NCBI GenBank assembly: GCA_013360695.1
Contig: JABWBC010000011.1
Coordinates: forward strand, 1-43,288
DNA length: 43,288 nucleotides
Source: Phycisphaerales bacterium
Lineage (GTDB): Bacteria; Planctomycetota; Phycisphaerae; Phycisphaerales; UBA1924
Direction of reading: 5' to 3'
A program made the position numbers and the translations under genes. Below the pieces are notes generated by a model. That model made no database searches and was not told where the DNA came from. It saw only the letters and a list, made by a program, of their open reading frames with translations. Below are positions 26,206-34,685 of the stretch, piece by piece; the first letter of the stretch is position 1, and the number at the start of each line of letters is the position of its first letter.

Positions 26206-26280
26206 GTGCTCGCGTCGGCTCGGATCTGGTTCACATCTCGTAGGTAGCACACTCCGCTTACACGATTAGACTGATCTGGA

Positions 26281-27720
26281 ATGATCGAAGCGTCCACGAC
26301 ATCCATCAGTCCCAGCGTCGCCGCGGCCAGTGGCGATTCGTTTACGTCGAGCCCGACGTTTCAGGCACGCCTGCTCATTTCCGAGCGTTGGCGTTTCGGC
26401 CTGATGATCGCGTGCTATGCGCTGATGCTGGGCGCGTGGATCATCCGCCGCCTGATCGGCGATTCCGTGGCGTCGAACAGCTCCGATTTCTTCATCGTCT
26501 TCGGCGGGCTGGCGTTCGTCATGACGATCAACTCGTTCGGCCTTTGGCGCGTGAATCGGGCGATCGTGTCCGGCGCCACGCCACGTTCCTCCGGCTTTCC
26601 GTGGGGTGCCGCGATCGATCTGCTCATCCCGCTCGCGCTGATGTTCGCGACGCATCTGCGCTCAACACGGGGGATGGTCGCGGGGCTCACCACGCCCGTG
26701 ATGCTCGTCCTCTCGCTCACGATCCTCCTCTCAACGCTTCGCCTGAGACCCGGCGTCTGCCTTTCGCTCGGCATCGCCGCCGCGTTTGGGCACTGGGCCT
26801 TGGTCGTCAGCACCGTAATGCGGGGCGCTCTCGACGCTGGGTCCGGTGAGGTTCCGCTGCTTGCTTCCTATGGCCTGCTCCTGCTCGTCACCGGATTCGC
26901 CGCGGCGGGTGTCGCCAATCTGTTCCGCGAGACGATCCGCGTTGCGGTGACCGAGGCCGAACAGGCCGAACGCACCGCGGCGGAACTCCGAAGCGTCGAG
27001 CATGAACTCGACATCGCACGCACCATCCAGCAGGGGCTGCTCCCCAAGCTGCCGCCCAAGCTGGATCGATTCGACGTCGCGGGAATGTCGCGTCCCGCGA
27101 CGCAGACGGGCGGCGATTTCTATGACTGGCAGCCGCTCCCCGATGGACGGGTCATCATCGCGATCGCCGACGTCACCGGGCACGGCATCGGGCCGGCGCT
27201 GGTGATGGCGGTCTGCCGTGCCTATTGCCGCGCCATCACCCCGACCATGCAGGGCGCGGATCAGTTTCTCGATTCGGTCAACGAGCTGGTCAGCCGCGAC
27301 CTCACAAGCGGTCGCTTCATCACCATGGCCGTCGTGGTCGCGAGCCCCAGCGGTTCGGTCGACATTCTCTCCGCGGGGCACGGCCCAACCTTCTTGTGGC
27401 GTGCCCAGAGCAAGGAGATTGAGCGATTCGACGGGCAAGGCCTGCCGCTGGGCATCGCCGATGACGAGCGCTACACACCCGTGCAGCAGCGCACGCTGAG
27501 CCCGGGCGACATGATCGTGCTGCTCACCGACGGCTTCATGGAAGCCCAGTCAACCGCCAAGCAACTGTTCGGAATCAAACGCCTGGAGGGCGTGATCCGC
27601 GCAAACGCCGGGGCCACTTCTGCGGAGATGATCCGCGCGATCGACGAGGCAGTTCGGGCGCACTCCCAAGGCCGCGAGCAGGATGACGACATGACCGCCG
27701 TCGTCCTGCGGTATACCTGA
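26281..27720 (+). CDS. Membrane-bound SpoIIE-type PP2C phosphatase
   Basis: 479 residues. About six N-terminal membrane helices (35-230, for example FGLMIACYALMLGAWII and LLASYGLLLLVTGFAAAGV) are followed by a short coiled coil (TEAEQAERTAAELRSVEHEL) and a PP2C-like SpoIIE/RsbU domain from about 245. Metal-binding and catalytic motifs are present: GGDFYDW, IADVTGHGIGPAL, LSAGHGP, LLTDGFMEAQ and EQDDDMTAVVL. Such proteins dephosphorylate anti-anti-sigma or STAS proteins in partner-switching systems, or act as response outputs; the membrane part replaces the usual sensor. The gene begins 75 bp after the RND pump with a weak ribosome site and could be cotranscribed with it. It converges on the SYLF gene. 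Confidence 0.93.
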   Translation: MIEASTTSISPSVAAASGDSFTSSPTFQARLLISERWRFGLMIACYALMLGAWIIRRLIGDSVASNSSDFFIVFGGLAFVMTINSFGLWRVNRAIVSGATPRSSGFPWGAAIDLLIPLALMFATHLRSTRGMVAGLTTPVMLVLSLTILLSTLRLRPGVCLSLGIAAAFGHWALVVSTVMRGALDAGSGEVPLLASYGLLLLVTGFAAAGVANLFRETIRVAVTEAEQAERTAAELRSVEHELDIARTIQQGLLPKLPPKLDRFDVAGMSRPATQTGGDFYDWQPLPDGRVIIAIADVTGHGIGPALVMAVCRAYCRAITPTMQGADQFLDSVNELVSRDLTSGRFITMAVVVASPSGSVDILSAGHGPTFLWRAQSKEIERFDGQGLPLGIADDERYTPVQQRTLSPGDMIVLLTDGFMEAQSTAKQLFGIKRLEGVIRANAGATSAEMIRAIDEAVRAHSQGREQDDDMTAVVLRYT

Positions 27721-27783
27721 CGCCGCAGACGCTCTGAAACCCGCACGGTTCGCTTCGTCGCCCCGGCGCGGCGAACGCTCGCT

Positions 27784-28341
27784 TTAGTCGAGTTTCGTGA
27801 TCTTGGAGCCTTGGATGCCAAGGCCCGCCATCAGCCCCTTCTGATCGTAGAAGATGACGTACACGCCCTCGCGCGCCGTGGTCGACGTCATGGACGCCGC
27901 CTTGCCCTGATCGATCACCGTAATCGACGGCCCAACGCCAACTTCCCATCCCGACGAACTGTCGAGATAGGCAAGGTCCGATTCCCTCATGAAGAACATC
28001 GCGTACGAGTACTTCTGCACGCCGGCCTGCAGGCCGTACGAAGCGCCGGTCGTGCCGTAACGAGCGACGAAGGCGTCGCCCTTTCGGAGTGCGCCTGTTC
28101 CGTGATACCCGCCCAGGACGAAACCGGCCTTCAGAACATTTGGGAACACCAGCACGCCCTTGGCGTCCTTCGCGAGGGTCGCGGCCACGGGCTGCTGCGC
28201 GATCAGGCGGTCGTACGCGGCCTGAGCGTCCGCAGTTGCGTCCGCGCGATCGCCCTGGGTGGTGGTGTTGCCGGCGCAGCCACCGAACAGCGGAGACAAG
28301 GAACTGGTGACCAGCATGAGTACCGAGGCGTAAGCATTCAT
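27784..28341 (-). CDS. SYLF-domain (Ysc84-like) lipoprotein
   Basis: 185 residues. The N-terminus has a hydrophobic stretch and a lipobox-like FGGC with Cys22, so it is probably a lipoprotein. The rest is a SYLF/Ysc84 domain: LAKDAKGVLVFPNVLKAGFV, GGYHGTGALRKGD, and YGLQAGVQKYSYAMFFM followed by VGVGPSITVIDQG and LMAGLGIQGSKI. SYLF domains bind phosphoinositides in eukaryotes; bacterial members are secreted or periplasmic and of uncertain role, often stress-induced. GGGGGAA on the minus strand lies 7 nt before ATG 28341. It converges with the phosphatase gene; 63 bp separate the stops. Confidence 0.93.
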   Translation of the reverse strand: MNAYASVLMLVTSSLSPLFGGCAGNTTTQGDRADATADAQAAYDRLIAQQPVAATLAKDAKGVLVFPNVLKAGFVLGGYHGTGALRKGDAFVARYGTTGASYGLQAGVQKYSYAMFFMRESDLAYLDSSSGWEVGVGPSITVIDQGKAASMTSTTAREGVYVIFYDQKGLMAGLGIQGSKITKLD

Positions 28342-28911
28342 CGTGGATTCCCCCTATGCACGCGAGATCAAAACCCTGCGTGTCGAGTGGCAAAGGATCG
28401 TGCCGCTACCAAAGTCGTCACGGAGAAGGGACTCCTCGGCTACTAGAACTTTGCCGCGAAGTTGCGGCGAGGAGATGAGCGTTCACACAAAAGCCATTGA
28501 AACCACAACTCGGCATGGTAGCCTCCCCGATCTATGGTGACGAAGCACACCGCGCCATTCCCCGTTCCCGGGGCGTGGCAGGGGGTCATTTTCACCCCCG
28601 CTCCATAAACGAGAAAGCCCCAGTCGGCTTGGACAGGGGCACTGAACTCCGCCTGTCAATCGCCGATGCCAAACCTGATCATGCGGACCAGAGAACCGCC
28701 GGCGTATGCGCCTCTGGAAGCACGCGTTCGACGGCTTGAAACCGCTCCGATCGGGGTCCTTGGCGTGAGACCTGCTTCGGAGAATCGCGGCTTGGAAATC
28801 GTCGATCGTCGGTACTCGCCCGATCACCAGCAGCTGTCAGAGGCAACTGGCTCGCGAAGTGCACAGGGGCGACACAGTATGGCCACCACGCGGGTGCGAA
28901 AGCCTTGGACC
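28342..28911. other. Intergenic region with three strong hairpins
   Basis: About 570 bp with no convincing gene on either strand. At 28554-28640 three perfect or near-perfect GC hairpins follow each other: GCCA..CCCCG/CGGGG..TGGC (28554-28579), GGGGGT/ACCCCC with a 7-nt loop (28581-28599), and GCCCC.GTC/GAC.GGGGC (28617-28640). None has a T-run on either side that would make it a classical terminator. They might be a structured RNA, a decayed attachment or integron-like site, or part of a mobile element. The remaining sequence up to the dispersed repeat shows nothing I recognise. Confidence 0.45.
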
Positions 28912-29018
28912 CGCGTCCTGATCGCCGCCCCGATCCGTACGCCCTGTTCAATCGGAGAGCCAGAGCGCGAGAGCAACGTGGCACCTTCCGTCCGTTTCGA
29001 TACGTTCCGATCGCCACG
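28912..29018 (+). repeat. Dispersed repeat, copy 2 (about 107 bp)
   Basis: Plus-strand copy of the unit found in inverse orientation at 506-609. It shares CCCTGTTCAATCGGAGAGC, GCGAGAGCAACG, TCCGTTTCGA-like and GTTCCGATCGCCAC blocks in the same order and spacing. It ends about 25 bp before the terminator of the lamin-tail gene on the opposite strand. Confidence 0.75.
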
Positions 29019-29040
29019 TTGAGCGAAACGGGAGTCGTGC

Positions 29041-29077
29041 AGAAGAAAGAGCCCAGGCCACGGATCGGCCTGGGCTC
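29041..29077 (-). terminator. Rho-independent terminator of the lamin-tail gene
   Basis: The arms GAGCCCAGGCC (29049-29059) and GGCCTGGGCTC (29067-29077) form a perfect 11-bp stem with a 7-nt loop. On the minus strand the stem is followed by TTTCTTCT, so it terminates the gene whose stop is at 29106. Confidence 0.85.
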
Positions 29078-29105
29078 GCGGCTGGCACTTTGATGTCAGT
29101 GTGAC

Positions 29106-29735
29106 TCACGCACGCTTGCGGCGAGCAGCGAGGCCCAGACCGGTCAGGCCGAATGCCAGAACGCCGGGTGCTGGGATCGGGGCGTACTCGCCAGGGTTGC
29201 CGATGTCGGCGTCGTCCGAGGTGTACGAGCCGTAGGAGTCGCCGTTGGCGGCGAGCGTCCAGCCCAGCACGTTGTTGGCGCCGAGGTTGGCCAGGGGCGT
29301 GCTACCGGATTTGTTCTGGGTGCGGATCGAACCGGAGATGTTCTGGTCGCCGTAGGTCAGCCGGTCGGCGAGCATCGCCGAGGCGTCGAAGATGTTGATC
29401 TCGTCGTTGCGGCCCAGGTTGGCGATGTTCAACTCAACGATCTTCACCCACGGACCCAGGCTCCAGTTGGTGCGGAACTCGCCCGCGGTGATCTCGGTGA
29501 TGATCGCCGATTCGCCCGACTTGAGCGTGCCCAGGCCCGAGAGATCGATCGTGCCCGCCAGACGGCTGTCGTCGTCGAAGCTCCAGCCGGCCATCGACAC
29601 GGCGCTGCCGCCGATGTTGGTGATCTCGATGTACTCGCCGCTGTTGCCGCTGTACATCCACTCGGTAATGCGCACCTGCGCGGAAGCCGCGCCCGTCAGC
29701 GCCAGAAGCGCCGACACCACAATCAACTTCTTCAT
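29106..29735 (-). CDS. Secreted lamin-tail-domain protein with PEP-CTERM-like tail
   Basis: 209 residues from ATG 29735, preceded on the minus strand by AGGAGG. The signal peptide (MKKLIVVSALLALTGAASAQ) is followed by a lamin-tail (LTD) beta-sandwich: VRITEWMYSGNSGEYIEITN, VSMAGWSFDDDSR, LKSGESAIITE and LNIANLGRNDEINIFD. The C-terminus PAPGVLAFGLTGLGLAARRK is a PEP-CTERM-type anchor. Bacterial LTD proteins are extracellular and often occur with secreted nucleases or surface proteins; no enzyme domain is present. It is divergent from the pseudopilin gene at 30015 with 279 bp between them, and a second LTD protein lies at 31072. Confidence 0.9.
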   Translation of the reverse strand: MKKLIVVSALLALTGAASAQVRITEWMYSGNSGEYIEITNIGGSAVSMAGWSFDDDSRLAGTIDLSGLGTLKSGESAIITEITAGEFRTNWSLGPWVKIVELNIANLGRNDEINIFDASAMLADRLTYGDQNISGSIRTQNKSGSTPLANLGANNVLGWTLAANGDSYGSYTSDDADIGNPGEYAPIPAPGVLAFGLTGLGLAARRKRA

Positions 29736-30014
29736 TTTGGTCACCCTCCTGCGCACGCGAGCGGCGGGCCTTCACGCCGGACGGAGCGGAATTCCCTCCG
29801 GCGAGCCGAGGCACACGCTGCGGGGGCCACACCTCCCGCGAGCGATGCGAAAGATAGCGGAGCGAGACCGGCCCGAGCGCTCAGACATGGTCAAGGAAAC
29901 GTGAATTGCGCAATCGATGCGGGTGCGCCCCCACCACTCCGTCAAGGTTTTGCCGTTCCTTAGCGCAAGCCTAATCGTCGTGTCGCGGACAATCGTTAAT
30001 GTTCGACCCTCATC
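29736..30014. promoter_or_regulatory. Divergent promoter region, lamin-tail gene and pseudopilin
   Basis: 279 bp without coding potential between two divergent starts, so it must carry both promoters. The half next to the pseudopilin (29930-30010) is more AT-rich than its surroundings. No -35/-10 pair is clear, and the pseudopilin start lacks an obvious ribosome site. Confidence 0.35.
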
Positions 30015-30983
30015 ATGAACGAACGCCACCCCATTGTTCGCGCGCGCCGCGCGTTCACGCTCATCGAACTGCTGGTGGTCATCGCGATCATCGCGCTGCT
30101 CATCAGCATCTTGCTCCCCAGCCTGGGGGCGGCCCGAGAGACCGCGCGTCAGGCCAAGTGCGCGAGCAATCTGCGTCAGTTCGCCACCTTCGCGCTTACC
30201 TACGCCAACGACAATCAGACGTACTACTGCTCTGGGCCCTTCGACAACCGCGCCCGCAGTTCCTACGGCCCGATCGACAAGGCCGGCTGGATCGCCGACA
30301 TGATCAGCGCCGACGCCGGAAAGCCCGGCGACATGCTCTGCCCGTCGGCGGTCGGACGCGTCAACCAGAACCTCGCGTTCTCTCGCGTCAACGACTCCAC
30401 GGCGTTCAAGCAATTCTCGCAGTACGAGATCGACGAGCTCTACAAGCGGGGCTTCAACAGCAACTACACGCAGTCGTGGTACATGGCCTACACCGAAATG
30501 CGGAACAACCGCGACACCGGGCTTGATCCTAAGCGCGTGACCGGCGTCGTCGGTCCGCTCCGCGACAAGTACCTCTCGATGGTCGCGCCGTCGAAGGTCC
30601 CCTTCTATGCCGATTCCCGATCCGACACCACCGACACGGTTAATGTCGACGGACAGATCAACATCCGGGCCGTCAAGAGCGTGACCGACGGGCCCGTGAT
30701 CCTGAGCAGCACGTTCGGACGCCAGGACTTCTCCGACTTCGGTCCTTCGCACGGCAAGTCGAGCTTCATCTCCCTTAGCGACAAACGCCACGACAAGGTC
30801 CACGGCAACTTTGCCTTCGCCGACGGGCACGTCGCATCCATGAGCGATACCAACCGCGACGGCGAGTTCGGTTGGGGCAACGACGATCCCGAAGCCGGCC
30901 AATCGCCCTACCCCGACATCGAGGGCAAGGTCTTCGGCGGGCACCTGTCGTCGGGCGCCTTCTGGACCCAGACCAAGGAGTAA
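30015..30983 (+). CDS. Type II secretion-like pseudopilin (planctomycete prepilin family)
   Basis: 322 residues. The N-terminus [20 protein letters not shown] is a class III prepilin signal: cleavage before Phe, Glu at +5, then a long hydrophobic helix. The body contains [23 protein letters not shown], as in planctomycete H-type pseudopilins, and [14 protein letters not shown] near the C-terminus, the conserved DGH-like motif of that expanded family. Such proteins are processed by PilD peptidase and assembled in type II secretion or type IV pilus-like fibres. Planctomycetes carry many paralogues and the specific role is not known. The gene stands before a lamin-tail/dockerin protein on the same strand (88 bp gap). 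Confidence 0.92.
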   Translation: MNERHPIVRARRAFTLIELLVVIAIIALLISILLPSLGAARETARQAKCASNLRQFATFALTYANDNQTYYCSGPFDNRARSSYGPIDKAGWIADMISADAGKPGDMLCPSAVGRVNQNLAFSRVNDSTAFKQFSQYEIDELYKRGFNSNYTQSWYMAYTEMRNNRDTGLDPKRVTGVVGPLRDKYLSMVAPSKVPFYADSRSDTTDTVNVDGQINIRAVKSVTDGPVILSSTFGRQDFSDFGPSHGKSSFISLSDKRHDKVHGNFAFADGHVASMSDTNRDGEFGWGNDDPEAGQSPYPDIEGKVFGGHLSSGAFWTQTKE

Positions 30984-31071
30984 CGGCGCGCGGGCGCGAC
31001 CGGAGATCGCCCCGACGACCGATCGGTAGTTGCATCACGACCCTTCGAACAGACACCAAGGAGAGAGAGCC

Positions 31072-32628
31072 ATGATGATTCGTTCCGCCGCAGTGCTCGC
31101 GATGCTCGCGGGCGCCGCCACCTGCTCGGCCCAGGTCGTTTTCAATGAAATCTTCCCCAACCCACAGGGCTCAAGTTCGTTCGACAACAAGTGGGAGTAT
31201 CTCGAGCTGTACGGCACCCCGGGCATGAAGCTTGACGGCTACGCCATTGCCTGTGTCTTCGGCGGCGCGGACCCCGACGGCGACGGCATCCCCGGCCCGC
31301 TCCCCGGCGGCTGGGATCCCGGCGATGAAGTCGCCGAGATCGACGAGGCCTGGTCGCTCGACGGCCTGGCGCTCGGGAGCAACGGCTTCCTGGTGCTCTA
31401 CAACAACGCCTCGAACAACAGCGGTATCCTCCCGCTCCTCCCGCAAGCCACCACGCGCGCCACCTTTGCGCAAGCCCACATCCCCAGCACCGACACCTCC
31501 GGGCGAATCAAGAACGACGGTTCGCAGACCTACGTGCTCGTCCGCAGGCGCCCGAATCACGCGCTCGACGCCAACGGCCAGAGCATCTACGGCGCCGGCT
31601 ATGCCTGGCGCAAGGAGCCGAATCCCGATGTGAACTACAACAGCCGCATCGACTTCGGCGGGGTGGCCCCGCTCGGCGGCGAAGTCCCGGTCGACGGCGA
31701 GGACCAGAATGGGGACCAGACCATCCTCGTACCGCTCCCGGAAATCCTCGAACCGTATCAGATGGTCGATGATGTGTCGTGCTCGAACGCCGGCGGCAAG
31801 GAATACGCCCGCTCGCGCGAGCAGGAGATCTCCGACACACCCGGTTTCAACCCCGACGCCTTCTGCCGGATCTACTTCTTCGGCGTCAATCCCGAGCGCG
31901 GCCACCGTTTGAACGCCCAGAACATCATGGAGTTCACCTCCATGGCCGACGAAGAGTTCATCTACGGCGAGCAGCCCGTCACCACCAACACGCTTAACTT
32001 CGATCCCTCGCTCACCAAAGGGCCGACCAATCCGAACGGCCAGCGCTACAACGCGATGGGCCAGCCCGACGCCAATGGCGACTACCTCCTCGACGACATC
32101 AACGTCACGGGCTTCAAGCTCACCCCGGGCACGCTCAACGACGTGAACTCCACCGGACAGGGCGGCATCAACATCGTGCAGTTCCGCTTCGTTTCAAAGG
32201 ACTACAACTTCGACGGCGTGTTCAGCTACGCCGATTATGTGCTCATCCGGAGCCGACTCGGCGCGTCGCTCGACGACACCGCCACGCTCGTCAACGACAA
32301 GAACACCGTCGACACGGGCGATGATGTTCCCTATTCGGGCTGGAAATGGCAGGGGCGCGAGTTGCAGGCCATCCTCGCCATGATGAACGCCGATCCCGCC
32401 GACGGGCCAAACGGCACGAACGCAACGTTTGTGACGGCCAGCGACGTCGCGGCGTCGTTCCGGTGCGCGGCCGACGTGAACAACGACGGCTTTGTCAACG
32501 GCGATGACTACGATCTCTTCGCGTCGTACTTTGACGTGGCGGCCCCCGCCGGCGACTTCAACAACGACGGCTTTGTCAACGGCGATGACTACGACGCGTT
32601 CGCCAGCGCGTTCGACGCTGGCTGCTGA
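31072..32628 (+). CDS. Secreted lamin-tail protein with C-terminal dockerin-like EF-hand pair
   Basis: 518 residues. ATG 31072 follows AAGGAGAGAG. The signal peptide (MMIRSAAVLAMLAGAATCSA) precedes an LTD-type domain (VVFNEIFPNPQGSS, KWEYLELYGTPGMKLDGYAI) with Asp/Gly-rich Ca2+-binding-like insertions. The middle of the protein is not recognised. The C-terminus has a dockerin-like segment: DYNFDGVFSYADYVLIRSRL, then two near-identical calcium loops, DVNNDGFVNGDDYDLFASYF and DFNNDGFVNGDDYDAFASAF. The two loops are encoded by 35 identical bases (32479-32513 and 32560-32594). There is no PEP-CTERM tail, so retention may depend on the dockerin part. It follows the pseudopilin gene and is probably in its transcription unit. 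Confidence 0.88.
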   Translation: MMIRSAAVLAMLAGAATCSAQVVFNEIFPNPQGSSSFDNKWEYLELYGTPGMKLDGYAIACVFGGADPDGDGIPGPLPGGWDPGDEVAEIDEAWSLDGLALGSNGFLVLYNNASNNSGILPLLPQATTRATFAQAHIPSTDTSGRIKNDGSQTYVLVRRRPNHALDANGQSIYGAGYAWRKEPNPDVNYNSRIDFGGVAPLGGEVPVDGEDQNGDQTILVPLPEILEPYQMVDDVSCSNAGGKEYARSREQEISDTPGFNPDAFCRIYFFGVNPERGHRLNAQNIMEFTSMADEEFIYGEQPVTTNTLNFDPSLTKGPTNPNGQRYNAMGQPDANGDYLLDDINVTGFKLTPGTLNDVNSTGQGGINIVQFRFVSKDYNFDGVFSYADYVLIRSRLGASLDDTATLVNDKNTVDTGDDVPYSGWKWQGRELQAILAMMNADPADGPNGTNATFVTASDVAASFRCAADVNNDGFVNGDDYDLFASYFDVAAPAGDFNNDGFVNGDDYDAFASAFDAGC

Positions 32629-32643
32629 TCCGGTACGCTTCAC

Positions 32644-32677
32644 GCCGAGCCCGGTCGACACCGGCCTCGGCGCTTTC
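32644..32677 (+). terminator. Probable terminator after the lamin-tail/dockerin gene
   Basis: GCCGAGCCCGGT and ACCGGCCTCGGC pair with one mismatch around a CGAC loop (32644-32671), followed by GCTTTC. It lies between the stop at 32628 and the start chosen for the next gene at 32681, which argues for separate transcripts. Confidence 0.55.
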
Positions 32678-32680
32678 AGC

Positions 32681-33991
32681 ATGAGAACGACGATCATCCG
32701 AAACCACACACCCGATCGCGACGTGGTGCGTTCTTGCCCGGCTCGACGTCGCGCCGCCGGTGCCGCGCGCGCGGGTCGGCTCCTGCTGCTCGCGGCGAAT
32801 ATCACCATGGCGCCCGTCGCGTTTGTCGGCGCGCAGGCCATCCCTCCAGGCGTACGGCTCATCGCCAAGGGCGCGTTCGAAGCGCGGGCCGAGGACCTTT
32901 CGGGCCTCACCGACCCGATGGCCGACATGACTCAGTCGCGTCTGGGCGGTCATGGTTCCGCCATTGACTACACCGGGCGGGGCGACACCTTCATCATGCT
33001 CCCCGACCGCGGCCCGGGCGACGGGGGATCGGCGTACAGGTGCCGCGTGCAGGTCGTCGAAATCCCAATACCGCGCTCGATCGCGCCGGACGATCGCCCT
33101 GTCACGATTGAGCCGCGGATCCTTTCGACGCGCCTCCTCCTCGCCGAGGACGGAAGCAGTTTCGTCGGCAACAGCGGCGCCTATTCCATCGCGAACCCGG
33201 CCGCCTCGCGCCGCTACGACCCCGAGGGGCTGCGGGTGCTTGCGGACGGCACGATGCTGATCGCGGAGGAATACGGGCCGCGCGTCGACCAGTTTGATGC
33301 GAACGGCCGTCGCCTGAACGGCCTTCCGATCCCCGAATCGTTTGTGGTTCGCACGCCCGACGGAAGCCCCGAGAACGAGCTCCCACCGGCGAACTCAACG
33401 GGCCGTCAACCCAACCGCGGGTTCGAGGGGCTCGCGCTCTCCAACGACGGCGCACGCGCCATCGCGGTGCTCCAAAGCCCGCTGATTCAGGACCACGCCC
33501 TCGACGACGCCGGCGAACGCGCCGGACGGAACATCCGCCTCCTCGAACTCCCGCTGCGGAGCGGGGGCAAGCCGCGCCAGTTCGTCTACCGACTCGAAAG
33601 CGCCAACTACGGACTGAGCGAGGCCATGTTCCTTCCCGACGGCACGCTTCTCGTTCTGGAGCGTGACGGCAAGAAGGGCGCCGACGCTCGTTGCAAGCGC
33701 GTGTATCGGGTGGACCTCTCCGAGGCCACCGACGTTTCGGGCAGCGATTCACTCCCGCAGAACAAGCTCCCCACGGATATCCGAGGAGTGACCAAGACGC
33801 TGCTGATCGATTTCCTCGATCCCGAGTTCCGCCTGGCGGGGGAGGAGTTCCCCGAGAAGATCGAGGGCCTGTCGCTCGGTCCAACGCTCGACGACGGGCG
33901 GTCGACGCTTCTCGTTACGATCGACAACGATTTCAAGAGCACCCAGCCCAGCGATATCTGGGTCTTCGCGCTTCCTATCGGGATGCGATAG
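32681..33991 (+). CDS. Secreted phytase-like esterase (esterase-like activity of phytase family)
   Basis: 436 residues. After a basic N-terminus and hydrophobic stretch (AGRLLLLAANITMAPVAFVG), which fits an export signal, the protein is a beta-propeller of the phytase/esterase-like family (PF13449 type). Blocks include LSGLTDPM, GRGDTFIMLPDRGPGDGG, DPEGLRVLADGTMLIAEEYG, NRGFEGLALSNDG, ESANYGLSEAMFLPDGTLLV, and KIEGLSLGPTLDDGRSTLLV with VTIDNDF. Members hydrolyse phosphate or carboxyl esters and are exported; the substrate here is unknown. ATG 32681 has no clear ribosome site; an internal ATG near 32810 would remove most of the basic leader. It stands just after a terminator and may have its own promoter. 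Confidence 0.87.
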   Translation: MRTTIIRNHTPDRDVVRSCPARRRAAGAARAGRLLLLAANITMAPVAFVGAQAIPPGVRLIAKGAFEARAEDLSGLTDPMADMTQSRLGGHGSAIDYTGRGDTFIMLPDRGPGDGGSAYRCRVQVVEIPIPRSIAPDDRPVTIEPRILSTRLLLAEDGSSFVGNSGAYSIANPAASRRYDPEGLRVLADGTMLIAEEYGPRVDQFDANGRRLNGLPIPESFVVRTPDGSPENELPPANSTGRQPNRGFEGLALSNDGARAIAVLQSPLIQDHALDDAGERAGRNIRLLELPLRSGGKPRQFVYRLESANYGLSEAMFLPDGTLLVLERDGKKGADARCKRVYRVDLSEATDVSGSDSLPQNKLPTDIRGVTKTLLIDFLDPEFRLAGEEFPEKIEGLSLGPTLDDGRSTLLVTIDNDFKSTQPSDIWVFALPIGMR

Positions 33992-34664
33992 TTCAGTACA
34001 ACATGGTGGGCAGGGGCGCTCGTAGTCAGCAACGGACTTCTCCGAAATGCCAAGTGGACTTCGGTGAAAGACCAGCGAACTGAGTCAGAAGCGTGCGGAA
34101 TGGCTCTCCTGACTGAATCAAGAATGTCGTTGGTGGACTTGACCCGGACGAATGGGACGGGGCGTCGTTGCGGACGGCCTCGCACGCGCCCAAGACGCCG
34201 AGTTCCACTTCCTCGACAAGCCGACGAGTATCTTCCGTGTGTACCTCGCCGGGGCTTGGTGCCGCCTCAACCACCGCGAGTACGATCTCGTCCCCAGGCT
34301 CGAGCGCCCCATGCGCCGGGTGAATCGCGCCGTCGCCGAGAGAATCCTGGTCTAGAACGGATAGGGCATACCTTTCGCTTACGGATCCGGGCGAGAAAGT
34401 CCGGTGCCACAGCGCGGGAACGGGGTCCGGCGAGTCGTGTTTCGTGGTAAGAGAGCGGCGTGACGACCAACACGCAGGTTCGAGCCCGATCGGCACGCGC
34501 CGGATCGCGCGGACATTCGGCGGTGACCTGCGAACAGATCGCCGGCGAACTGAGCCCCGGACGGCACGGACGACGGCGATCAGACCTCGGGTCGACCAGA
34601 ATGGCCGCGATGAGATGAGGAGTGATCAGATCGAGGGCCTGACTCCATCCAATGCTCGCGACGT
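33992..34664. other. Intergenic region, nothing recognised
   Basis: About 670 bp between the phytase-like gene and the end of the giant surface-protein gene. Open frames exist on both strands (for example 34152-34355 on the plus strand) but their translations show no domain, signal or motif. A GGTTCGAGCCC string at 34484-34494 resembles a tRNA T-arm but the flanks do not pair. Confidence 0.4.
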
Positions 34665-34685
34665 CCGACTCCTCCGGGGAGTCGG
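34665..34685 (-). terminator. Hairpin at the end of the giant LEPR-XLL gene
   Basis: CCGACTCC and GGAGTCGG pair perfectly around TCCGG, directly after the stop codon of the gene on the minus strand. No T-run follows, so termination function is only possible. Confidence 0.35.

Noticed and set aside
24214-26250. 678-codon minus-strand frame opposite the RND pump
   Set aside because: His/Arg/Glu-rich antisense of the pump gene with no protein family features.
27740-27783. Bidirectional terminator between the convergent phosphatase and SYLF genes
   Set aside because: GTTCGC/GCGAAC can pair around a small inner stem, but the stem is weak and interrupted and T-runs are lacking on both sides.
34064-34496. 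Possible small genes in the gap after the phytase-like gene
   Set aside because: Overlapping frames on both strands have GC-driven composition and no signal peptide, domain or ribosome site.
34480-34500. tRNA T-arm-like string GGTTCGAGCCC
   Set aside because: The flanking bases do not form the 5-bp T-stem and no acceptor, D or anticodon arm is found nearby.
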